A DNA stretch of 6,013 bases from Gammaproteobacteria bacterium (lineage in GTDB: Bacteria; Pseudomonadota; Gammaproteobacteria; QOAV01): contig JALXFQ010000202.1 of NCBI GenBank assembly GCA_027067235.1, forward strand, positions 1 through 6,013, read 5' to 3'. Position 1 is the stretch's first letter, and each line of letters opens with the position of its first letter. This document shows, piece after piece, positions 1 to 5,594 of this stretch. A program made the position numbers and the translations under genes. The notes beneath the pieces were generated by a model. The model saw only the letters and a program-made list of their open reading frames with translations, was not told where the DNA came from and did not search any database.

Positions 1-1797
1 GTCGATATCCGTTCCCTTGATGATAGCCACGTAGTACGCAAGCAACTGCAACGGCACGGTGTAGACAATGGGCGAAACGCTTTCCGGGATTTCATCCAGC
101 TCGATGACCTCGGTATTGTCATCGGCCTTGATGCCCGCGCCCCTGGCGGCAAAGACGATGAGCTTGCCGCCACGCGCCTTGACCTCTTCCAGGTTGGATT
201 TCAGCTTGTCCAGCAGGGCGTCATCGGGCGCCACCGCGATGACCGGCATGGCGTCGTCCACCAGCGCCAGCGGGCCGTGTTTCAGCTCGCCTGCGGGGTA
301 GGCCTCGGCGTGAATATAGGAGATCTCCTTGAGCTTGAGCGCGCCTTCCATGGCGATGGGATAATGGGTTCCGCGACCAAGGAACAGGGCGTGGTGCTTG
401 CTGACGAAACGATTGGCCATGTCCCGGATGGCGTCTTCCAGTTTGATGGCGTTTTCGATCTCGGCGGGTAGTTGCAGCAGCGAGCGGATGATTGCATGCT
501 CGCGCGTTTCACTCATATTGCCATTGCGCCGGCCCAGCGCCACCACCAGCAGCATCAGCGCCACCAGCTGGGTGGTAAATGCCTTGGTGGAGGCGACGCC
601 GATTTCCGGCCCGGCATGGGTCATGAGCAGCAGGTCAGATTCCCGCGCCAGCGAACTTTCCGGTACATTGCAGATAGCGAGCGCATACTTCGCGCCCTGC
701 TTCCGCGCTTCCTGCAGGGCGGCCAGGGTATCGGCGGTTTCACCCGACTGGGAAATGCACACCACCAGGGTATGGGGCGACATGACGTGCTTGCGATAAC
801 GAAATTCTGACGCAACTTCCACGTCGCAACGCAGGCCGGCCTCGGTTTCCATCCAGTATTTGGCCACCAGCCCGGCGTGGAAACTGGTGCCGCAGGCCAG
901 TACCTGCACGGCATCGATCTGGTCGAATATGTCCACCGCGCCGGCGCCAAATGATTCGACCAGCAGATGGTCGCCGGCGACCCGGCCCGTCAGGGTGTCG
1001 GCAACGGCGCGCGGCTGTTCGTTGATTTCCTTGAGCATGTAGTGGCGGTATTCGCCGCGCTCCACCGAGTCGGCGGTGAGGCTGCTCCTGCGCACTTCGC
1101 GCTCGACGCGGTTGCCGTCGGCATCGTACAGGGCGACGCCATCCAGGGTCAGTTCGGCAATGTCGCCGCTTTCCAGCACGATATATTCCTGCGCCACGGC
1201 AATCAGCGCCGCCATGTCGGAGGCTATGAAATATTCACCGTTGCCCAGACCAACAATCAGCGGGCTGCTCTTGCGCGCCGCGATCAGACGCCCGGGCTCG
1301 CTGTCGGCGATGACGCCGAGGGCGTAGGCGCCGTCCAGGTCGGCTACCGCGCGGCTGACTGCCAGCCGCAGATCCAGGCCCTGAGCCAGATAGCGGGAAA
1401 TCTGGTGCACGATGACCTCGGTATCGGTTTCCGAGGTAAAGCTGAAGCCCTGGCCGGTCTGCTGCTCGCGCAGTTGCTGAAAGTTTTCGATGATGCCGTT
1501 GTGCACCACCGCCACCCTGCCATCGGCGACATGGGGATGGGCATTGGAGCGGGTAACCTTGCCGTGGGTGGCCCAGCGTGTATGGGAAATGCCGATCTTG
1601 CCGTTCAGGCCCGATGCGCGGACGCTGCGCTCCAGCTCAATGACCTTGCCGGTTTCACGCTCGCGCGCCAGGGCGCCGTCAGCGTCGAGCACCGCCAGAC
1701 CGGCCGAATCGTAACCGCGGTATTCCAGCCGCCGCAAGCCATCCAGCAGAACCGGAACGATATCGCGCGTGGAAATGGCGCCGACTATACCGCACAT
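1..1797 (-). CDS. glmS: Glutamine--fructose-6-phosphate aminotransferase (isomerizing), 3' end cut off by the window edge
   Basis: This cytoplasmic enzyme makes glucosamine-6-phosphate from fructose-6-phosphate and glutamine, the committed step toward UDP-GlcNAc. The frame reads open for 599 codons from ATG at 1797 to base 1. The start is firm because MCGIVGA follows it, and Cys2 becomes the N-terminal nucleophile once Met is removed. The glutaminase domain (about 1-240) shows SHTRWATHG at 71-79, HNGIIEN at 99-105 and SETDTE at 122-127. The first SIS sugar-isomerase domain has ACGTS at 301-305, SQSGET at 349-354 and STK at 403-405. The second SIS domain has GRGTHYP at 474-480, EGALKLKEISY at 484-494 and ELKHGPLAL at 504-512. 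The last visible residues, LAYYVAIIKGTDID, match the E. coli protein about 12 residues before its end. The missing tail should carry the Schiff-base lysine (E. coli Lys603). The gene is intact as far as seen and is tightly coupled to glmU. Confidence 0.98.
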   Translation of the reverse strand, partial: MCGIVGAISTRDIVPVLLDGLRRLEYRGYDSAGLAVLDADGALARERETGKVIELERSVRASGLNGKIGISHTRWATHGKVTRSNAHPHVADGRVAVVHNGIIENFQQLREQQTGQGFSFTSETDTEVIVHQISRYLAQGLDLRLAVSRAVADLDGAYALGVIADSEPGRLIAARKSSPLIVGLGNGEYFIASDMAALIAVAQEYIVLESGDIAELTLDGVALYDADGNRVEREVRRSSLTADSVERGEYRHYMLKEINEQPRAVADTLTGRVAGDHLLVESFGAGAVDIFDQIDAVQVLACGTSFHAGLVAKYWMETEAGLRCDVEVASEFRYRKHVMSPHTLVVCISQSGETADTLAALQEARKQGAKYALAICNVPESSLARESDLLLMTHAGPEIGVASTKAFTTQLVALMLLVVALGRRNGNMSETREHAIIRSLLQLPAEIENAIKLEDAIRDMANRFVSKHHALFLGRGTHYPIAMEGALKLKEISYIHAEAYPAGELKHGPLALVDDAMPVIAVAPDDALLDKLKSNLEEVKARGGKLIVFAARGAGIKADDNTEVIELDEIPESVSPIVYTVPLQLLAYYVAIIKGTDID

Positions 1798-1800
1798 GGC

Positions 1801-3168
1801 TCAGCGCCTTTTTTTCCGGGGCCGCTGCCAGCCCTCGATGTGCTGTTGCGGAACCCGGCTGATACACAGCAGATCATCGGGAATATCCCGCGTTACCGTG
1901 GTGCCGGCACCGATAGTGACGCCCCTGCCCACTTTCACCGGCGCCACCAGCTGGGTGTCGGAGCCGACGAACACGTCATCGCCGATTTCAGTCAGATGCT
2001 TGTTGGCGCCGTCGTAGTTACAGGTGATGGTCCCGGCGCCGATATTGACATCGCGGCCAACGATGGCATCGCCCACATAGCTCAAGTGATTGATCTTGGT
2101 ACCTTCGGCCACGCGCGCTTTTTTCAGCTCGACGAAATTGCCGAGATGCACTCTGGCGGCAAGATCGGATTCGGGCCGGACACGCGAAAACGGGCCAATA
2201 GTGCAGTTTTCGCCGATGACCGACCGCTCCAGCACGCAGTTTTCCCGAATATGGGTCCCGGCGGCGACGCGGCAGCCATCGATAATCGTGTTGGGGCCGA
2301 CAGTGACGCCGTCGCCCAGGGTCACCTCGCCCAGAAACACCGTATTGACGTCAATGAAAACATCCTGCCCGCAGGCAAGGGAGCCGCGAATATCAATGCG
2401 CGCGGGGTCAGCGATGGTGACGCCATCGGCCAGCAGCGCCTCTGCCAGCAGGCCCTGGTAAATACGCTCCAGCCGCGCCTGATCCTGGCGGGAATTAACC
2501 CCGTCGCCTTCCCAGGCATGTTGGGGATGAGAGGTTACGACTTCAGCGCCGTCCGCCGCCGCCAGCCCGATAATGTCGGTGAGATAATACTCGCCCTGGG
2601 CATTGTCCGCGTCAATGGCGGACAGCCATTGCTTCAGCCTGCCGGCGGGAGCGGCCAGCATTCCGGTATTGATCTCCCGGATGGCGCGCTGCTCGGCGGT
2701 CGCGTCCCTGTATTCGACGATAGCCACAACAGAATTGTCCGCGTCGCGCAGGATGCGGCCATAGCTGCCCGCGTCATCGAGGATGGCGGTCAGCAGGCCG
2801 AGATGACCCGCCGCCGCTGCATCTATCAGGGACTGGAGGGTCTGGACCTGCGTCAGCGGCACGTCGCCATAGAGTACCAGCACCGTGGCGTCATCAGGAA
2901 TATGCGGCGCGACTTGCTGAACCGCGTGACCCGTTCCCTTCTGCTGCGCCTGTTCCACCCAGTTGACCGGGTAATGGGCGCTGGCCGCACGAACCTGGTC
3001 GCCGCCGTGGCCGTAAACCACATGGATCTGCGCGGCATCCAGCGCCCGGGCGGTCTCGATAACATAGTGCAGCATCGGTTTGCCGGCAATTTCGTGCAAA
3101 ACCTTGGGCCTGTCTGATCGCATGCGCGTGCCTTTGCCCGCGGCCAGGATAACCACATGTAAAGCCAT
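1801..3168 (-). CDS. glmU: Bifunctional UDP-N-acetylglucosamine pyrophosphorylase / glucosamine-1-phosphate N-acetyltransferase
   Basis: GlmU acetylates glucosamine-1-phosphate with acetyl-CoA, then uses UTP to make UDP-GlcNAc for cell-wall and lipopolysaccharide synthesis. The protein is 455 residues (E. coli 456), so it is full length. The N-terminal nucleotidyltransferase domain (about 1-226) has LAAGKGTRM at 8-16, Lys22, GTGHA at 78-82, YGDVP at 100-104, EINTG at 165-169, QGEYYLTD at 191-198 and Asn224. The C-terminal left-handed beta-helix (about 248-455) shows hexapeptide repeats. The acetyltransferase residues are visible: Arg331, Lys349, catalytic His361 in NHLSYVGD, Tyr364, Asn375 and Lys390 (E. 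coli 333, 351, 363, 366, 377, 392). The protein ends in a basic RPRKKRR tail. ATG at 3168 is preceded by AAGG at a 7-base spacing. The 75-base gap upstream holds a candidate promoter, and glmS starts 3 bases after the TGA stop. I see no damaged motif. Confidence 0.99.
   Translation of the reverse strand: MALHVVILAAGKGTRMRSDRPKVLHEIAGKPMLHYVIETARALDAAQIHVVYGHGGDQVRAASAHYPVNWVEQAQQKGTGHAVQQVAPHIPDDATVLVLYGDVPLTQVQTLQSLIDAAAAGHLGLLTAILDDAGSYGRILRDADNSVVAIVEYRDATAEQRAIREINTGMLAAPAGRLKQWLSAIDADNAQGEYYLTDIIGLAAADGAEVVTSHPQHAWEGDGVNSRQDQARLERIYQGLLAEALLADGVTIADPARIDIRGSLACGQDVFIDVNTVFLGEVTLGDGVTVGPNTIIDGCRVAAGTHIRENCVLERSVIGENCTIGPFSRVRPESDLAARVHLGNFVELKKARVAEGTKINHLSYVGDAIVGRDVNIGAGTITCNYDGANKHLTEIGDDVFVGSDTQLVAPVKVGRGVTIGAGTTVTRDIPDDLLCISRVPQQHIEGWQRPRKKRR
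1807..1810 (-). promoter_or_regulatory. Ribosome binding site for glmS, inside the glmU coding end
   Basis: AAGG lies 9 bases upstream of the glmS ATG, within the last codons of glmU and just after a run of seven A. Because the glmU stop and glmS start are only 3 bases apart, a ribosome finishing glmU sits on the glmS start region, so translational coupling is likely. Confidence 0.6.
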
Positions 3169-3175
3169 GTTACAG

Positions 3176-3179
3176 CCTT
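3176..3179 (-). promoter_or_regulatory. Ribosome binding site for glmU
   Basis: AAGG is placed 7 bases before the ATG at 3168, a standard distance. It supports this start, whose product begins MALHVVILAAGKGTRM as the family requires. Confidence 0.65.
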
Positions 3180-3194
3180 GTCTGAGAATGGGAA

Positions 3195-3210
3195 GGCCCC
3201 GCTGCGGGCC
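3195..3210 (-). other. GC-rich hairpin in the putative glmU leader
   Basis: GGCCC and GGGCC form a 5 bp all-GC stem around a 6-base loop. An alternative fold adds a G-C pair with one bulged base. On the minus strand it is followed by TTCCCATT rather than a run of T, so it is a poor intrinsic terminator. It lies between the candidate promoter and the glmU ribosome site. It could be a leader stem that protects mRNA, a weak pause or attenuator site, or chance in GC-rich DNA. Confidence 0.35.
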
Positions 3211-3223
3211 CGGATAAACTGGG

Positions 3224-3232
3224 ATTATAGCA
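3224..3232 (-). promoter_or_regulatory. Candidate extended -10 promoter for glmU-glmS
   Basis: On the minus strand the 75-base isomerase-glmU gap contains TGCTATAAT, a perfect match to the sigma70 extended -10 consensus TGnTATAAT. With spacers of 15-19 bases I find no recognisable -35 box; the bases there are GC-rich end-of-gene sequence. This is the situation in which an extended -10 is known to compensate. Transcription would begin near 3217, giving a leader of about 49 bases before the glmU ATG. The motif match is seen directly; promoter activity is inferred. Confidence 0.5.
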
Positions 3233-3244
3233 GCGCCGGGCGCT
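3232..3244 (-). repeat. Inverted repeat directly after the isomerase stop codon
   Basis: AGCGC-CCG-GCGCT forms a perfect 5 bp stem with a 3-base loop. It begins with the last base of the isomerase TAA stop and ends at the TG of the extended -10 motif. No T-run follows it (the next bases are GCTATAAT), so it is unlikely to end transcription efficiently. It may stabilise the 3' end of the atp-isomerase transcript, or be chance. Confidence 0.3.
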
Positions 3245-3732
3245 TACGCGAGTCCGACGCCGCCGCCGGCAGGCATGCCGCTGCGCAGCTCTTCCGCGGT
3301 AGCGTCGCGTATATCCTTGACCGTGACGATGAACTGCACGTGCTGGCCGGCCAGCGGATGGTTGCCGTCCACGGTAAGGGTCTTGTCGTCAATCCGGGTC
3401 ACGTAAAAACTTCTGGTTTCGCCCTTGTCGTTGGTGGCCTCGACTTCGGCGCCCAGCTTGCGGAACTGCGGCGGCACATTGTCGATGTCGTCGGTGAAGG
3501 TCAGCGATTCATCGTGCTGGCCGAAGGCATCGTCAGGGGACAGGCGGATGGTCACGGTATCGCCGACTTTCCTGCCGTACAGACCGGCCTCGATCTGCGG
3601 GAATATGTCGGAATGATGGCCGTGCAGATAGGACACCGGCAGGTCGCGATATTCGAATATATCGCCGTTCTCGTCTTTCAGGGTATAGGTGAGCGTTACC
3701 ACCTTGTCTTTTTTAACCGTCTGTTCGGACAC
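3244..3732 (-). CDS. SlyD-like FKBP-type peptidyl-prolyl cis-trans isomerase lacking the metal-binding tail
   Basis: This is a 162-residue protein of the SlyD/FkpB class, which catalyses proline isomerisation and has chaperone activity. It has no signal peptide or membrane segment, so it should be cytoplasmic. The FKBP fold is split around an insert-in-flap domain: FKBP part 1 is about 1-73 (YLHGH at 35-39, KVGD at 55-58, DDAFGQHDE at 67-75), the insert is about 76-121, and FKBP part 2 is about 122-149 (VDGNHPLAGQ at 121-130, then RDATAEEL). The tail is only RSGMPAGGGVGLA, without the His/Cys-rich metal-binding region of E. coli SlyD. The usual active-site Asp appears to be Glu27, and the usual Gly of the xPGLE segment is Gln46. 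The start is GTG at 3732, with a weak GGG ribosome site 7 bases upstream. No other start codon lies between it and the in-frame atpC stop 18 bases upstream, so it is probably the last gene of the atp transcript. I leave the symbol blank because SlyD and related paralogues cannot be separated by eye. Confidence 0.93.
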   Translation of the reverse strand: MSEQTVKKDKVVTLTYTLKDENGDIFEYRDLPVSYLHGHHSDIFPQIEAGLYGRKVGDTVTIRLSPDDAFGQHDESLTFTDDIDNVPPQFRKLGAEVEATNDKGETRSFYVTRIDDKTLTVDGNHPLAGQHVQFIVTVKDIRDATAEELRSGMPAGGGVGLA

Positions 3733-3750
3733 AGCAAAACCCGCGGCAGG

Positions 3751-4173
3751 TTATTTCTTGATCTTGCGGAGCTTGTCGATCACGCGCAGCTGCGCCATGG
3801 CTTCCGCCAGCTCGGCCTGGGCCTTGGCAAAGTCGATGCTGGATTTTTTGTCCTTCATGGCTTTCTCGGCGCGCTTGATGGCTTCTTTTGCGCGCGCCTC
3901 ATCGAGGTCGGCGGCGCGTTCCGCGGTATCCGCCAGCACCGTGACCTGATGCGGCTGCACTTCCAGTATACCGCCGGATACCCAGAACATTTCGTCCTGC
4001 TTGCCATCGTTGTGCAAGCGCACTTCGCCAGGCCGCATTTGCGCAATGAGCTGGGTGTGACGCGGCGCAATGCCGACTTCGCCGGAAACCGTCTCGGCAT
4101 AAACCATCTCGGCCTGGCCGGAATAGATGGCTTTCTCCGCGCTGACGATATCGACATGTATGGTCATTGCCAT
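3751..4173 (-). CDS. atpC: F-type ATP synthase epsilon subunit
   Basis: The epsilon subunit belongs to the F1 central stalk; it binds gamma and the c-ring and can inhibit ATP hydrolysis. The protein is 140 residues (E. coli 139). The N-terminal beta-sandwich (about 1-86) contains DIVSAEKAIYSG at 8-19, GEVGIAPRHTQL at 31-42 and SGGILEVQP at 66-74. The C-terminal helical hairpin (about 88-140) contains LDEARAKEA at 90-98 and an Ala/Lys/Glu-rich stretch ending in VIDKLRKIKK. Residue 38 is Arg where many relatives have Gly (P-G-H); this is minor. The start is ATG at 4173, giving MAMTIH as in E. coli (MAMTYH). AGG lies 9 bases upstream in the 15-base gap after atpD. A second ATG at 4167 would remove only two residues. 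The isomerase gene follows after 18 bases with no terminator between. Confidence 0.98.
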   Translation of the reverse strand: MAMTIHVDIVSAEKAIYSGQAEMVYAETVSGEVGIAPRHTQLIAQMRPGEVRLHNDGKQDEMFWVSGGILEVQPHQVTVLADTAERAADLDEARAKEAIKRAEKAMKDKKSSIDFAKAQAELAEAMAQLRVIDKLRKIKK

Positions 4174-4182
4174 GGCTGAATA

Positions 4183-4186
4183 CCTG
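4183..4186 (-). promoter_or_regulatory. Ribosome binding site for atpC
   Basis: CAGG in the 15-base atpD-atpC gap sits 9 bases from the ATG at 4173 and 15 bases from the ATG at 4167. This favours the upstream start. Confidence 0.55.
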
Positions 4187-4188
4187 CT

Positions 4189-5565
4189 TTATGCCTTTTC
4201 GGCATTTTCCATGACTTCCTCGATGACGCCAACCATATAGAAAGCCTGCTCCGGAATGTCATCCAGCTCGCCATCGACGATCATCTTGAAGCCGCGAATG
4301 GTGTCTTTGAGGGAAACATATTTGCCCGGCGCGCCGGTGAACACTTCCGCCACGAAGAACGGCTGGGACAGATAACGCTGAATCTTGCGCGCACGCGCCA
4401 CGGTGAGCTTGTCTTCTTCGGACAGTTCGTCCATACCCAGAATGGCGATAATATCTTTCAGCTCCTTGTAGCGCTGCAGCGTGCCCTGCACGGCGCGCGC
4501 CACGTCGTAGTGCTCCTGGCCGATAACATTGGGGTCAAGTATGCGCGAGGTGGAATCCAGCGGGTCAACCGCGGGATAGATACCCAGCTCGGCAATCTGG
4601 CGGGACAGCACCAGGGTTGCGTCCAGGTGAGCAAAAGTCGTCGCCGGCGCCGGGTCGGTGAGGTCGTCCGCCGGCACATAGACGGCCTGGAACGAAGTGA
4701 TGGAACCGGTCTTGGTGGAGGTGATGCGTTCCTGCAGCACGCCCATTTCCTCGGCGATGGTGGGCTGATAGCCGACGGCGGAAGGCATCCGCCCCAGCAG
4801 CGCCGATACTTCGGTTCCGGCCAGGGTGTAGCGGTAGATGTTGTCGATGAACATGAGTACGTCGCGGCCTTCGTCGCGGAAGTATTCCGCCATGGTCAGA
4901 CCGGTCAGCGCCACGCGCAGGCGGTTGCCGGGAGGCTCGTTCATCTGGCCATACACCAGCGACACCTTGTCCAGTACGCCGCCTTCAGCCATTTCGTGAT
5001 AGAAATCGTTACCTTCACGGGTGCGCTCGCCAACGCCGGCAAACACCGAGAAGCCGGAATGTTCCACCGCGATGTTGCGAATCAGCTCCATCAGGGTCAC
5101 GGTCTTGCCCACGCCGGCGCCGCCGAACAGGCCGACCTTGCCGCCCTTGGCGATGGGCATGACCAGGTCGATGACCTTGATGCCGGTTTCGAGAATCTCG
5201 GTGGTTGTGGCCTGCTCATCCAGAGCCGGCGCCTTGCGGTGTATGGGCCAGGTTTCCTCGTTGCCGATGTCGCCCTTGTTGTCTATGGGCTCGCCCAGCA
5301 CATTCATGATGCGGCCCAGCGTCTTCTGGCCGACGGGCGCCTGAATCGGCTCGCCGGAATTGGTGACTTCCAGCCCGCGGCGCATGCCGTCAGATGAACC
5401 CATGGCGATGGTTCTGACAATGCCGTCACCCAGTTGCTGCTGCACTTCGAGCGTAATGCCGCTCTCGGTAACATTCAGCGCGTCGTAAACCTTGGGTACG
5501 GACTCGCGCGGGAACTCGACGTCGACGACCGCGCCGATAATTTCTACGATTTGTCCAGCACTCAT
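4189..5565 (-). CDS. atpD: F-type ATP synthase beta subunit (catalytic)
   Basis: The beta subunit carries the catalytic nucleotide sites of the membrane-bound F1Fo ATP synthase (EC 7.1.2.2). The protein is 458 residues (E. coli 460) and complete. The N-terminal beta-barrel (about 1-75) begins MSAGQIVEIIGAVVDVEF. The nucleotide-binding domain has the Walker A GGAGVGKT at 148-155, the catalytic GERTREGND at 179-187 with Glu180 and Arg181, and the Walker B aspartate Asp241 in LMFIDNIYRYT. The run around residues 247-270 (LAGTEVSALLGRMPSAVGYQ) is the gamma/betaproteobacterial type. The C-terminal helical domain carries DELSEED at 379-385, which contacts the gamma subunit. ATG at 5565 has a strong GAGAGG site 6 bases upstream. 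The gene lies 29 bases after atpG and 15 bases before atpC, as expected for the atp operon. All key residues are present. Confidence 0.99.
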   Translation of the reverse strand: MSAGQIVEIIGAVVDVEFPRESVPKVYDALNVTESGITLEVQQQLGDGIVRTIAMGSSDGMRRGLEVTNSGEPIQAPVGQKTLGRIMNVLGEPIDNKGDIGNEETWPIHRKAPALDEQATTTEILETGIKVIDLVMPIAKGGKVGLFGGAGVGKTVTLMELIRNIAVEHSGFSVFAGVGERTREGNDFYHEMAEGGVLDKVSLVYGQMNEPPGNRLRVALTGLTMAEYFRDEGRDVLMFIDNIYRYTLAGTEVSALLGRMPSAVGYQPTIAEEMGVLQERITSTKTGSITSFQAVYVPADDLTDPAPATTFAHLDATLVLSRQIAELGIYPAVDPLDSTSRILDPNVIGQEHYDVARAVQGTLQRYKELKDIIAILGMDELSEEDKLTVARARKIQRYLSQPFFVAEVFTGAPGKYVSLKDTIRGFKMIVDGELDDIPEQAFYMVGVIEEVMENAEKA

Positions 5566-5571
5566 GATATG

Positions 5572-5577
5572 CCTCTC
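5572..5577 (-). promoter_or_regulatory. Ribosome binding site for atpD
   Basis: GAGAGG lies 6 bases before the atpD ATG, in the 29-base atpG-atpD gap. It is the strongest Shine-Dalgarno match in the window, which fits the need for three beta subunits per complex. Confidence 0.75.
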
Positions 5578-5594
5578 AAAATAGGGGTTTTATT

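Noticed and set aside
1798..1800. glmS ribozyme/riboswitch upstream of glmS
   Set aside because: Only 3 bases separate glmU from glmS, and the upstream sequence is conserved glmU coding sequence. There is no space for a ribozyme.
967..3117. A 716-codon open frame on the plus strand
   Set aside because: It lies exactly antisense and in codon register to glmS and glmU. It stays open because Leu TTA/CTA and Ser TCA codons are rare in these GC-rich genes. Its translation shows no recognisable domain, and it crosses the junction of two well-identified genes.
3195..3210. Intrinsic terminator between the isomerase gene and glmU
   Set aside because: The stem is GC-rich, but neither strand has a T-run after it, so I list it only as a hairpin.
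3178..4179. A 333-codon plus-strand open frame
   Set aside because: It is in-register antisense of the isomerase gene and atpC, both confidently identified on the minus strand. Its sequence shows no family motif.
4510..5397. A 295-codon plus-strand open frame
   Set aside because: It is in-register antisense of atpD, a highly conserved gene. There is no independent support for a coding sequence.
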